This document shows, one piece after another, positions 14,701 to 26,876 of a stretch of 64,000 bases of DNA. The notes beneath the pieces are model-generated. The model was not told the origin of the DNA. It saw only the letters and a list, made by a program, of their open reading frames with translations, and made no database searches. Both the position numbers and the translations under genes were made by a program. Numbering within the stretch: position 1 is the stretch's first letter; each line of letters begins with the position of its first letter. The stretch spans positions 152,900-216,899 of the forward strand of contig JASBNA010000068.1 of the NCBI GenBank assembly GCA_038087015.1, written 5' to 3'. The DNA is from Cerrena zonata (taxonomy: Eukaryota; Basidiomycota; Agaricomycetes; Polyporales; Cerrenaceae).

Positions 14701-17700
14701 CAGGTCCAGGCGTTCTGACTCTTGTTCCGGGCGCTGGGATAGGCACAACAGGGGGAATGTAAGCAGTCGACTCTGCTATGGACGAAGGAGGAGCAGCCTG
14801 ACGACGACGGTGAGGAACACGTTGAGGTCGAGATCGGGATTCACTGAAAACCACTGGACGTGTGATCGGAACTGTCTGGGCGCGATCAGGTAATGTTGTC
14901 TCAAATGTCGGGCTCGCGCTACGTGGCCTTGCTGCTCTTGCACCTGGTCGGAATTGCAAAGTTATCAATGCTGGAGGTGGTTGAATAGGTGAACGTGGAG
15001 GTGGAGCTTCTGTTGCCAGAGTCTGCGCTAGAAGCTCGCTGAATGTTGGTCCAGCATGCATCGGTCGAGGCATATGGAGCGGAGGAGGTTCTTCACCAAA
15101 ACCGGTTCTGAATGCTTCCTGGAGTCTCGCCAACGCTGAAGATACGTGCGAGCTAGATGTATACGAGTCGGACATATCGTCACGCTGGATAGATGGTGCT
15201 GGACCAGGTGTAGGAACAGGGGCCGGAGCAGGAGCAGGGGCCGGATGGGCAAGTTGGTCAAGAATCCGTTGAACGATTTCCTCGATCCTGTACAAGCGAT
15301 TCTGAGTATCCATGTCTGTCCCGGTCGGTCTGTGTATGAGATTGTCCAACATGTGATTAGCCGAATTTTGTTCTGCTCCAAGAGCATTCACTTGATGCTG
15401 AACATCTTGGAGAAGTTCTCGGAGACGAAGAACATCGGGAGGTGGAATTGGTCTCGCAGTGGCACTTGAAGTGGACGAGGGCGTAGGGGACGCGGGAGGT
15501 CGCAAATGTCGAGTATCTTCGTAACTGACTGATGATTCTGGGCTGATTGACGACACTGACGCCGATTCTTCAGGTAGTGGGACAGACAGTGAGGACACGG
15601 GAGACGAGGATGGCGATGAACTTGGGCTAGACCATGAAGGTGACGGTGCTCGGCCAGGATATGATTCCGATTCCATTAGGCTGAAGTCATCCGAGTGGTG
15701 AGACGAGAGGAATGACATTGTCTCGGTAAGGGTATCCGGAGATGCGAGACGTTTCCTCATCGGAGGAGGAGTGACAGGAATAGGAATCAAACGAGGTGTG
15801 GTCGATGGCCTCTGCGCTGATCTTGGGAGGGGGCTCGGAGCGATCCTTCGCGATGCGGCTGAGCGTACGGAAGATATCTCACTATCACCTCCAGCTGCAC
15901 TATCCTTCATCGGTACAGGGGGTGGCAAGTCTTCTACTTCTCTCACCCTCTCTATATGTTCCACGATTACCTCTCTCGATTGCCTTTCCTCCATGAGCTC
16001 GATAACGTTATCGCGGATTGTTCGTACGTTCTCCAATATTTCTTGTATCTGAGGGCCTCGTGTTTCTTCTAGCTCATGTAAGTGCCTCAGTAAAACATTC
16101 ACATCATGAGTGAGAATATGGCTGGGACCAGGGGAGCGGGATTGTTCAGAAGGCACGGTCAACAGGCTATCCCGAATCGACGGAATATCTCCTCGGGGGG
16201 TTGATACGCTTACAGAAAAGCTCACGGAAGGAGCAGGGGAAGAGGGTAAGGCAATATCACGCGGGGAAACCTAAGAAGAATATTAGAGTAATAGTTAGTT
16301 GTAATATAAAGGTTTACTTACTGGCAAGATTGGTAAAGGCGGCGAAGAGGAAACGGAAGAGATAGCTGTCGAAAGGAGAGAGGGTTCCGTCGAAATGTCG
16401 TCAAGGTCTTGGTCTAAAGGCTCTTCGAATAGAGATCGTGGGTAGAACACGGACGATCTCATCGAAATTGACGAGGCAGTCGAGACAGAAGATGGAGTCC
16501 GACTGAGCGATACTTGACTCTTTTCTGTCGACACAGGCGTAGGGGAGGGGACACTCGGAGGTAAGGACAACGTAGAGGGCGTGGGTGTGATTGACTCTGA
16601 GGACACGATCGAAGGTGAACTTATAGACGGTGTGCTAACTTCAGAGGCAGGGGTCATGATCGTCAAATCCACTTCGCTCTCGACAGAAGGACTTGCACTA
16701 GGTCGAAGACCAGATGTTTCGAAGGACGTGTCGTGAATATCTGGGACGGCCACGGACCTGATTGACGGTGAAGCTCGAAGTACAGATGATTCGTAGGATC
16801 GGTCTGATTCGTTGCCCCATGAGGACCCCAGGAGTGAGGGACTCGATACTGATGCTCTTTGCAGAGATGAAGGAACCGTTAAGCTGACCTCACTCGATGA
16901 AGTGATCACCGAGGACTCTGTCGGTGTAGAGATCGTTTCGAGCGGCGTCAATGACAAGTCAGGAAGAGGAGATGGGATAGGTGAAGGTCCAGGTAGGGTC
17001 TCACTCTCCGACGTAAGAGAGAACGATGGCGTTGACACAGACGACGGTGTAGGGACGGGCTCCTCCGACGAGAGTTCAATATCGGAGACTTCACTTGGAC
17101 TGTATGTGGAAGCAGGTGCCGACTTGGGTAGAGGCACCATCGACGGTGTCAAAGGCACAGTCGAAACACTGCTAGGTGTCCTAGACAGATGGTAGGAATC
17201 TCCGAAGGATGGATACTGATGACATCCACCTCACGGTCAATAGACTCTGTGATACTGGGGGCCCTTTCGGTCTTCTTGCAATGGCACTCTGCTGTTTGGT
17301 ACTCCGTTGAGATTTCTGAGCCACAAATCTCGCAAGTGACGTATTCGCTTTCAGTTTCTGTAGGACATAATTCGGCTGTTTGGAAATCAGTAGCGGTAGG
17401 CGTGCTTGGGTAAGGTTCTGCAGTATCATAAGTCGTCGAGCAAACTTCAGCAGTCTCGTAGTCAGATATAGAGGGAATCGTTGGTAAGGACGCGAGAGAA
17501 TCCGATGGACTCTTTGCAGTCGCATACTCGGATGGTGTTGGCTCATCACGAACACCCTCGGGAACGCTTTCCTCGGTGCCGTCGCTGATATAGCTAGCAG
17601 GTCGCGACGAAGATAAGTCTGTACGGGAAGGGGTGGCACTTCGACTTGCACCATAGCTGTAACTCTCCAATGTGCTGAACCCCGAGTTATACCGACTGTC

Positions 17701-20700
17701 GGTGTAAGAGCGCGTGCCAGTGTATGTGTACGAGTCTGTATTCTCTTTATCTGAATATTCCTCAGAACCACTGAGATAGGACGTGGTGTACGACCTTGAG
17801 CTCAAGGTACCTGTTCGTCTTCTCATACCGCCAGATCGCGTAAGTGAAGTGCCAGAAGATGTCGGTGTTGCGGACGATCCATATGGAGTAGTGCCTGTAT
17901 GCGAATCTCCGAGCATTGACGCAGAGGCAGTACCACGGTACGAAAGTGTCGAAGTGACAATATTGGTACCGGTACCAGACGTGATCTCGACCCCTGTGTC
18001 CCCACTCAACAGACCACGAGTGAAGGACGACGAAGAATAGTAACTTGAGGTTGGAGTCCGCGTTGTAGCACTTCTCGATCCGGCAGAGAAAAATGCATCA
18101 TCTGAGGACGTCTCGGAGGATCCTCTCGTCCTCGAACTTGCTCGGCTCCTAGGCGGTGGTGTTAAACGAACATCCCCACGCAAACGAGGCCCACTGGAGA
18201 CCGTGACGGGAGCACCCTCGCCAACAGGTAAACCGACCAATCCCAAGCCAAATCCTAAACCACCTCTCGCCTGCCTTGCTAATCGAGCGGCCGATTCAAT
18301 ATCCTCGCCTAAGTCAGTCAGTGAGCTGGTGCGACGTAGGGACCGCATACGAGTAGGGCCAATGACGCCAGTACCGGTCGGTTGAAGGTAAGAGGAGCCG
18401 GAGAGGGCACTGTCATCTAAGGTGCGAGTGTTTTGGGTAGAGATTAAAGAGGCGCGACGCGACAGAGTGCTGGAGCCATCAAGAGAATGTAGATCGGACA
18501 TGTCAGGGATTGCGCTTAGACGGAAAAATTGAAATCCGGTGGAACTTGAACCTGATTCAGAGTGAGAGCTAACTGAGCTGTTGATAGTTCGAATAGTTCG
18601 AATGGAGCCAGTTGGCGACCCTGTAACAGAGCGGTCTGGGATACTGACCGAGCGGTTCAAAATCTCCCTACAGAATTCCTATTAGCTATTAAGTGGTTAG
18701 AATGCAGATAATGAGACGTACCAGATTGCTTCGACCCATCTAGCACGCTCACCGGGAGACTCAGCAGCTAATCGTTCAACACCATCACCATACAGTAAAT
18801 GGAACGGAAGAAGCAACGTCATTAAATCAATATCCGCATACGCTTGTTCTCTCGCAGCTTGAGTACCGACGTCATCTGCCGTACGAGGGTCCATGGGAGA
18901 GCGGGTCGAACCAACTTCTGTACAGGTCAAAAGATCCAATGTGACCACACCTCTACCGCCATTAGGAGCAATCCAGGTAAGCAAAAGCATTCTGGGGTAG
19001 AGCAAGGCTTGGCATCGCTGCCATCTATACGGAGGCGGGGCGTGAACATTCAGATACCAAAGATTACCGAACCTTGTGGGCTATAAAAATGCAGTCATTA
19101 GCATGCATTTAAGACGTGTCAAGAGCAATGGTGCTTCGCAAAAGATCACGATCGATCCTTCGCGCGCACCCACAACCCAAATTAGGCAACTTACTTCAGA
19201 GGTTGTTCCAGCGTATTGACCGAGAGCCGCAAGATCGAAAGGAGGTGGTAACTCATCAGATACACTGTGAATGTCACTATCACTCCTCATGGATCTGTCG
19301 TCATCGTCAGGGACAGAGGAAGCGCTGACTCTTCGAGCCGAATCCATAGCTCTATCCCTTGTCCTCCTTGAACCTCTTCTCATGCCACCTTCTGGAGAAG
19401 GGGTCGTGCTGGAACGAGCTGTTTTCGCTAAGGAAGGAGTTTGCTCCCTCCACTTCTGCATTATATTTCGAACAGCGGAGAGTGGAGAACGAGGAGAAGC
19501 TTGTGGTCGACGCAATGAGGAAGCTGTTTGCGTGTAGGTGTCTGAAGTAGGGGCGGTATATGTCTGGGTGAGAGTATCCGTATTTGTAACGCTACCAGTG
19601 TACGTCCTCGTATAAGTATCTGTTCCAGTGCCAGTATAAGTACTGGTGCCTCCGACGCTGCGCGAGTAAGTGTGAGAGGTCCTTGGAGTGGTGCGCGTGT
19701 CCTCAGACACTGCACTCGATCCCCAAGAGCTCTTAGTCGGAGAAGATGGTCTGGAGGAAGTATAAGTACCAGTACCGTAGCCAGTAGTCGTATAGCCCGA
19801 GCTGCCATAGCCTGTGGTCCCACTATAACCCGAGGTGAACGTACTCATAGTCGGCATTGACTGACTTTGGGTTGTGGAAGTAGCAATAGATCCTTGTGGG
19901 CGTGGACCAGAAGGAGCAGAAGCAGTTCTACTGTGACCAGGAATGAAAGGTGAGGTAGCACCAGACCGTTGTTCAAAGAAAGCAACCTTCTCCCCGACGC
20001 GAGTACCTGGAGGAGGTCGCGGCCCAGGTGTAAGCGTGCGTTGAGGTTCCGTAGCAGACCGTACATGAGATGACATGGAAGGTCCAGCATCTACATGCAT
20101 CGAACGACGGTTATCGCCGGAGGTAGAGTAATGTGTAACGGGTCTGCTGCCGGGAGCTCCACCGGACTGAGCGAATGAAGTAGGTCTAGACGAGATGTTT
20201 TCGGTATGTTCGGATATAGTACTAAGTACACGTCGATCCCGGTCCAGTATAGAGTTGTAGTCAGTGATGGATAGTGCAGTAGGGAGATCCGACTCGGGGA
20301 ATGTTCTTGCAGTGGGACTTGCAGTCCACGACTGGATAGCGGAGCCTATCTCCTCGTCCAGCTGTGCGAGACTTTGTCCGAGATCAGAATCATCTTCCGT
20401 ATATGTATCAGAGTATGAATCCCTCGAAGAAGAAGGGGAACCTGAGACAACAATTCGTCTCATTTGACCGTTGCTTGAGACATCGTCACTGTCATAGGAA
20501 GAAGGCGTAGGCGTATCTTCATATTCAAAGTCAGTAGTAGAAATAGACAGGTGGAATTATAAAGCAACACACATGATCGTGTTGAAGAGCTTGAGAGTCT
20601 TGAAGGCGATAGGGGCGTTTGAGTTGCTGATAGGGTTGAGAATGTTGCAGTCCCGAAGAGAGGAGATCGTGGTCCTCCGGTCGTCGATGAATAGTCAGTC

Positions 20701-20702
20701 AT
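8795..20702 (-). CDS. Giant PH-domain, Ser/Pro-rich, coiled-coil scaffold protein
   Basis: One gene of about 20 exons, encoding roughly 3,500 residues. Starting at 20702, exons that join in frame include 20702-20573, 20516-19195, 19080-18722, from 18667, to 16322, 16270-14567, 14515-14417, 14363-14220 and 14162-14106; the last exon ends with the stop at 8795. A disordered N-terminus of about 480 residues leads into a PH-like domain (about 485-603; YRWQRCQALLYPRMLLLTWI, closing ERARWVEAIW). Then come low-complexity Ser/Thr tracts, YxTAExC-type repeats with a CEIC/CHC cysteine cluster, a short coiled coil (EQQREIMRYLQGLNEWLE), a Pro-rich and Arg/Ser/Asp-rich region, and a long Glu/Arg coiled coil coded at 9.8-10.9 kb. 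It is probably a membrane-associated cortical scaffold, but the function is unknown. The junction near 17160-17240 is unresolved because no intron I tried preserves the frame. Two separate genes are less likely, since every other junction fits. Confidence 0.8.
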
Positions 20703-21226
20703 TTTGTGTCGTTAGAGCAGGAACATATCCAAAATACAGGTAAGCAAAAGGAACAGGGCAGAGATAAGAGGAAAACCTCGGGACGGGGACAAGTCAAGAG
20801 AAGAACAGACAGTATTTGCTGTGTTCGAGTTAGGCGTCAATCGCGGTTCGACTTCACGAACTCCAGGCGAGACGCGTACTTGGAGATGGCACATGATCGT
20901 GTCGGGTCGTGTTTCACACGTGTCTACTTACAATCTACTTGGCTTAATATTATTTCTGTGCTTGTAGCGAACCTCGAGGACTCTGCGTGTTCTTATATTT
21001 CTGGCTTTGAGTCTGCGCATGAATATTTTGACGTTGGCGCATTGCGGTGCACCTGTCTATCACGAAGTCATATTCGTATACGCTGAGGCTAGAGGTTTCT
21101 ATAATACATGGTGCGTTCGAGGCAAGTACAAGAAAATGGAGGAGAGTATGTTGCATTTGATTAGATTTAACGACCATATCTAGAAGACATGATCAGCTTT
21201 AAAATATTTCGATATGAACTGAGCAC
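20703..21226. other. Upstream region of the giant gene and 3' flank of RBX1
   Basis: No gene is supported. It should contain the promoter of the giant scaffold gene, which starts at 20702 on the minus strand. Confidence 0.5.
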
Positions 21227-21811
21227 CTACTTTTGCAACTCCCATTCACGATTGTCAAGAGGGCAAACATTTCGGGTCTTGAGCCAACGAGAGATACAGT
21301 GGAAGTGGAATGCATGCTATAAAGATGTATAAGTATCATCCTCGCTAGCTCTATCAGGGGGATCTTTGGACGCACGTTACAAATACCCCAGGCGGCGTTA
21401 CACTCCTCGCTGGTAGCAGAAACCTGGTTAGCTTGACAATCGATGCCTATATAGAAGTTAGCACGAAGCATATTGATAGTTGCAATCATGGACTTACAAA
21501 GATCCATAATATGGTTCCTGCAGATGGCACAATTGTCAACGACAATGTCTAGTGGCGCATATTAGGAGGGTTTCAAACATCGCTTCTTTATTCAATGAAA
21601 CATACCCCATGCCCAAAGAGCTACCGCATTCCACTAGCAAGTAGAATCATAATCAGATCCTCAAGTATAATCATGAATCTTTGTGGATTGTGTTTCTCAC
21701 CTTCCTAACCTCAAATCGCTTCTTGTCGCCCTTTCCGTCGTCTTTGGTCTTGCCTTTTACCACCTCCTTGGAAGGAGCGGGAGCAGGGGTGTCAACTTCC
21801 ATGTCGGCCAT
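21227..21811 (-). CDS. RBX1: RING-box protein RBX1/HRT1, cullin-RING ligase subunit
   Basis: Five exons on the minus strand (21811-21701, 21633-21606, 21548-21498, 21446-21376, 21316-21227) encode about 116 residues, the normal size. After a short acidic/lysine N-terminus comes the cullin-binding strand ([16 protein letters not shown]), then the RING-H2 zinc ligands ([43 protein letters not shown]). RBX1 recruits the E2 enzyme to cullins for ubiquitin or NEDD8 transfer. Conservation is nearly complete, and all four introns preserve frame. The C-terminus ends directly after REWELQK, without the Tyr-Gly-His tail I would expect from animal forms. The gene shares a 201-bp intergenic region with the divergent tubulin cofactor gene. 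Confidence 0.96.
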
Positions 21812-22012
21812 CGTTATTAATGACCAGGAGAATCTGGAGGAGTAGGTTTGGTGAGATGGTGGTGGTTTTGAGACAAGACCGGTGCGGTGCTGATCAAGGA
21901 CAAGAGCGTTTATTTGGGTGCACGGTCGCGCCTATGTTCTGACTCTATACAACTTCAATCTTACCGCGACACTCTTCACCATTCTTCACAAATTTGTACT
22001 TCCTTCACAAGA
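21812..22012. promoter_or_regulatory. Compact divergent promoter between RBX1 and TBCC
   Basis: Only 201 bases separate the two divergent start codons, so both promoters and 5' leaders must lie here. I see no clear TATA box for either gene. Confidence 0.6.
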
Positions 22013-23217
22013 ATGTCAGAGACAAACCAAACTCTTATCCAACAATTCTATACTTCTTTTCAGGCTTCACGATCTGGTCTGATATGATCTAATATCAATT
22101 TCGACAAATATCTGAAGGAAATCGACTTTGCACTACTTAGACTTGACTTCTCGTTTGGAATCGTTGAAGAGCGAAGGATCACCTTCTGCAGATGTTCTGA
22201 ACGAGATTACATTAGAAATATCCCAGCTTAGGAAAAAGCTTACCGATGCTGTTGCCTATCTTCCGTCGTATGACCAACGGCAGTACGAGTCGGTGAGCAA
22301 GATGTGAACCTCTCCCTCAGATGTTTTCTGAATCTGGTATCTTCAGCACATTAAAGCGATAGAAAAGCTGCTTTCTGAAATACGAGCCTCCTCTTCTTCA
22401 AAGTCCAAGTTTTCGTTCAAGCGTAAACAACCAGTTCAATCCCCATCGCCCGTCGTTGCTGCTCCTTCCATTATGCCAGCCGATACCAAACTATCTCTCA
22501 GTGCACCGCAGTCGAGCGGTCGTATCCTGTCTGGCAGGTCTAACGAGTACTTAACCACATCCTCACTTCCTACATCAAGTACCGCATCCGATTTGACCCT
22601 CACCAACTTGGATCACTGTGTTGTAAATCTCGTTAATGCTGGGCTTGTTGATGTCGATCAACAGACGAAGATCACCGCTCTCCATGTTCGCGATGTGTCC
22701 AACAGTATTGTAATACTGCCTTCGACGATCGATGGCAGCGCTATGTTTCACAACATCACCAAGTGCACCATTGTTCTAGGATGTCATCAGGTATTTAGTT
22801 CTACTCATCTTCTCTATCTCCGAAATACCCCTTCTCATCGTCTTCGCGCAGTTCCGTATGCACACTTCGAATCAAGTACATGTTTATTTGGCTATCTCCT
22901 CGAGCCCAATCATAGAACACTGTTCAAACATCTCGTTTGCATCATACCCCGCTGTTCTATGCAACAATGGGCGGGAACGAGAGATGGCTTCGGTACGTTT
23001 CAGTCTTCCTCCTTGCCTTACGGGGATTATGTTGACCGCCCGTGTGTAGAAGGCATCTAATCATGACTCGGTTCAAGACTTTTCTCATATCCGACCCACC
23101 CCGTCGCCGAATTGGAACATTTTGCGCACGGAAATGCAGGTAAAGGATAGCGATTGGCCGGTATCACCTGTTGGAGATAAAATCGAAAACATTCTTTCGT
23201 TGTTGTTACCTCATTAA
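22013..23217 (+). CDS. Tubulin-folding cofactor C (TBCC)
   Basis: Five exons (22013-22076, 22141-22292, 22347-22790, 22852-22992, 23050-23217) give 322 residues. The N-terminal part is helical and spectrin-like (DLTSRLESLKS, ISQLRKKLTDAVAYLPSYD). After a Ser-rich linker comes the beta-helical C-CAP/TBCC domain (about residues 165-320) with repeats of the type NITKCTIVLGCHQFRMHTS and the diagnostic PIIEHCSNISFASYP and VQDFSHIRPTPSPNW. The Arg of GCHQFRMH corresponds to the region of the family's catalytic arginine finger, with which TBCC stimulates GTP hydrolysis by beta-tubulin in the TBCD/TBCE complex to release folded heterodimers. The first intron's donor (gtctga) is weak, and the first exon is the least certain part. 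Confidence 0.93.
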
Positions 23218-23872
23218 ATTCATCGCCTCGTTGCCTTTGTAAGGTAGACGGTGTGTAATATGTCGATCCCATTATATGCTTATCATCAACTGACGAGTGC
23301 TTAGTACGCCGTTATGGTCTTGGTGCGCCGTGTGAGAGGCGCTTAGTAGTCGTATAGCAATGCATCATGGCTTCGAGGCCGGTTGACGTCCATTGTTCAT
23401 AGACAGAGTAAGAAATTCATTACGGAGCTGAGTAGATATACTTGGACCTGTGGCAACAAGGACAGAGGGAAAACCCTTGGGGGCGCTGCACCAAAGCCAT
23501 TAAGCCACCAAGTACGTTTACGTTCTGCAGCACCATGACCCGAAAATGAAAACCACGAAGGCCTTGTAAATAAGAATATGAAACGTCAACATGACAACGG
23601 GCTGCAAGAAAGAAGCCTCGAGGCTGTGTAACGAAATTTATAGTAGGCTGTCCCTTATACAAAAGCGGGGTTTCGGCATATAAGAGTGGGGATACCGTTT
23701 AAGTCCAATCGAACCGTAAAACATCATTTCATTGTCCCATCTCTCTGTCCTTCTAGTTCTCTCGCTATCGTCGTCAGGTCTCTCGACGCAGGCCGTCTAT
23801 CAAACCCCTCGTTGTATACGCGTGTACACGTTCTAAAACACCAAGTATAAACACTACTACACAACCAACATT
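23218..23872. other. Intergenic region
   Basis: No coding exon is supported. A TATA-like ATATAAGA near 23679 lies about 190 bases before the next start codon and, with the pyrimidine-rich stretch after it, probably belongs to the promoter of the Cys-rich gene. Confidence 0.5.
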
Positions 23873-24330
23873 ATGTCGGGCGCAGGAGATATTTGCGGCA
23901 TTATTTGCTCAATTTGTTGTACGACACGGTCTATTCTCTAAACCTTATTGAACCTTTTCTAACGTGATATACAGGTGTCTGTTGCGCTCCGGGCATGACC
24001 AACTTCTGTCTAATGAGTACGTCTCCAGCCCTCTACATATTCCTTATTCTTCTCGTTGAACGATCGTTGCTCATAGAGTCGGGTACTGGAAATTGCTGCA
24101 GCAAAAAAATCAATGACGACGAGTTCGAAGCAGAGGAGGCACGAATAGAGGCTCGGCTGCACATGCAGGAGTCCACACGAGCCGAGCGAGAAGGGGAAGC
24201 GGCGGCGGGGAAGGAGAACGGTCGTCGGTCGAGCGTAGACAGACAGCCCTGTCCTCGAGACACAATGAGGGCAGAAATCAGACACACTGGGTATAACCCA
24301 GTACTTTTACTTAGAAAAAAATGTGGGTAA
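23873..24330 (+). CDS. Small Cys-rich protein with transposon-derived C-terminus
   Basis: Three exons (23873-23918, 23975-24015, 24077-24330) splice in frame to about 112 residues. The first 38 residues are very rich in cysteine (CGIICSICCVCCAPG, then NFC and GNCC), with no signal peptide. Such clusters are typical of small palmitoylated membrane-associated proteins. A charged helical segment (EFEAEEARIEARLHMQ) and a basic tail follow. The last 15 codons lie inside a foldback repeat that begins at 24285 with CACTGGGTATAA, so the original stop codon has probably been replaced. The function is unknown. Confidence 0.6.
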
Positions 24331-24980
24331 ATTTATGTAAAGATGTTTAAACTGTCACACGCTTTATGTAATTAAAAAATGAAATAAGATTCAAAAATTG
24401 TACTCAATCTTCTGAGCACCAAGACTGTTGAAAAACTCAAACATCATTTATGTTTCTTTCCCAACATCATAACCTGAATTAGAATCCCATTTTGTAATTT
24501 ACAAAAGTGTATAAAAAACACATATTTCATTTTTGATTCATTTTTTGTGGCCTTAAAATTCTAGACAAAATTCAAACTCTTGCTTCATAATTTAGACAGT
24601 AAGATTTATTCTAAAAAGTCAGAATTTTCTCAGCACTTGTCAGGTCTAAAGATTGTAGACAATGTTTAAAACTTTGTGCAGTTTTTAATCACTCAAAATT
24701 CTGATTCTTTAACCCATTTTTTGAGAGTAAAATATGTCCCTAATTGCAGACTTTTTACAGAGATATTTGATTAAATTCACATAACATTGGTTCCTCAAAA
24801 GATTTCTACAAAAAGACAACATTTGGTCACACAATTTCTGCAAGATTTTGTTTTGCAACTATTTTAGAGTTTTGTCCAAAAGAAAATCCTGGACTGACTG
24901 ACCGACTGACTGACAGACTGATAGACTGATAGACTGATAGACTGACTGATAGACTGACTGTCGGACTGACTGACCAACCA
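24285..24980 (+). mobile_element. One-armed copy of the CACTG foldback repeat
   Basis: This is the same sequence as each arm of the 46902-48161 palindrome, clearly related but diverged by substitutions and small indels. It starts with CACTGGGTATAA and ends in a simple repeat of GACTGATA and GACTGACT units (about 24893-24976). The second, inverted arm is missing. The element is very AT-rich and carries no plausible gene. Confidence 0.8.
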
Positions 24981-25228
24981 TTCTCAGATAAATAGATTGA
25001 CAGACTAGTTTGTTAGCTCGTAGTTCACGTAGAATACACGAAGAATCTAATTATAACAAAAGTTACATGATATCCTGTCGACGAACAAATATCAATACGT
25101 GAGATGACACAAAGTCAATCTCTGACCAAAAAAACAAGAGCCCAGTTTACAGGAGAGGCCGACAAGCACAACAGAAGATGCGAAACTGAGTCAAAACATA
25201 ATATTAGAAAGGAATAAGCAGGGATGTA

Positions 25229-26695
25229 TTACAGCTTCGACTTGAGCTCCAACAGTAAGTTGAGCAGCAGAGCAATCACCGTCGACAAGGCAATTACTAC
25301 CCACCAATTCCCTCCCAGCTGTCCACCGGCTACACTCGGAGCACTATCTTCTTTCTTCTCTGGTCGTCAAGAGAACAAAAAAGACCCGTTAGTAATAAAG
25401 GCATATATTGAGCCTATGACCTTACCTTCCTCGACAGCTTCCCACAAGATAATCTTCTTCGATGTCGCGGTTGCAATAAGGAATTTGTCGTCGTAAGCCT
25501 AGGGATACAGAGTTAGTTCTACTACACTTCGACTACTAACATCGTACTTACTGCGAGGGACTGCCAATTATCCGAGGCTATCGTCACTTTAGTATACAAT
25601 TCTGGCACAGAAAAAGATAACTTACAATTCTGTTTCATGTCTTGGAGCTTCTCCCCGTCAGAGCTACCCCACAAGGAGACTTCCCCTCTGCGCGAGGCTC
25701 CAAGCAAAGCCAATCTACCATGTAAGAATATTACCGGCCCAGGTGCATGAAGCTCGTGTGGGATAGAGACCAGAGGTACATGCGTCTCTAGGTGATGAAT
25801 ATCATATCCACGCTGCATAGCGAGTACCAGAGTCTTATAATCTGGCGATAAACTTGAGGATCCGCTGCGAGACGTTGAACTTAAAAAATATGGGTAGATA
25901 TGTACAACGGTGACGTACATCGGGTTTGAGGTAGTTAGGATACTGGCAATGACAGTACCGGCAGAGATATTCCATAATCTATTATACGGCATATTTAGTG
26001 ATCGGCTAACCAGTTTACCAGGACGGGATGTACTGTACACCGTGGGCCTTATACACCACAATCAATTGATCTGTCTTACTCTCGAGCCAGTGCATACCAG
26101 TCACTTCAATCGGCATGTATGCATTGTCTTGAAATCGTTGGGGTGGACCAAGTTGCTTTACCAATCGCCAGGTCCCTAGAACGATATGAATCAAATAACG
26201 ACTTCTTATCTAGGCAGACGAACATACCCGTTGAGGCTTTGAACCAAATTGATATCCCTGAATCGCCGCCCGTCGCAAGCCGCGTCCCACTAGTGTTCAC
26301 CGCAATATGGGTGACTGACAGTACCATGGATTCTATTCCACCAACATGCAGTTGATTCTTCGAAACGAGGATTAGATTGTTAAGCATTGATATGAGACAG
26401 AAATACTCACCGCCAAACGAGTCACAGTCGCAATCAAGCCATCACTAAACGTGCATAGCAAATGGAAAGCGTCATGAGGCAACCAAGTCAGGGCCGTGAC
26501 AGTGCTCACACCCTTTGGAGTGTTCCTTCCGCGCACGATGTACACAAGTCGCTTGTCGATAGCATTCAGGATACAGAGGTTTTCCCCACTTCCATACGCC
26601 AGGTAAGATCCATCAGGACTGAAGGCTAGACCACGAACAGACTTGCAGTATAAGCTGTCAGTAAAAGTCCACTTCGATCTGTATAAGAGAGTCAT
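25229..26695 (-). CDS. WD40-like repeat protein with C-terminal membrane anchor
   Basis: This is a minus-strand gene of several exons. Recognisable blade-like segments include SVRGLAFSPDGSYLAYGSG, HIAVNTSGTRLATGGDSGISIW, a segment ending SLSPDYKTLVLAMQRGYDIH, and LHGRLALLGASRRGEVSLWG, consistent with one beta-propeller of diverged WD40 repeats. The C-terminus after EKKEDSAPS is a single hydrophobic helix (NWWVVIALSTVIALLLNLLL) followed by LKSKL and the stop, so the protein should be tail-anchored with the propeller in the cytosol. The start at 26695 (MTLLYRSKW) is the first ATG in frame with the first blade. Upstream exons to about 26863 are possible but did not join in frame. The function is unknown. 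Confidence 0.65.
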
Positions 26696-26876
26696 GGTAC
26701 AGAATAGAGAATAGACAAAGAGAATGGCACGTTGATGGGCGGCCTGCCACGAGTCAGCCTCGAGTCTGAGCCACTCCCGCCACTGATAGCTACATATATA
26801 GACACGGTGAGTGGGCCACCCGGTACATTGTAGAAACAGTTTCTTACCAGCACTCCCTTCCATAAACTTTCCCGTC

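Noticed and set aside
24893..24976. GACT-rich tandem repeats as a possible CRISPR array
   Set aside because: The units are 4-8 bases without spacers, and the DNA is eukaryotic. It is a simple repeat in the fold of the foldback element.
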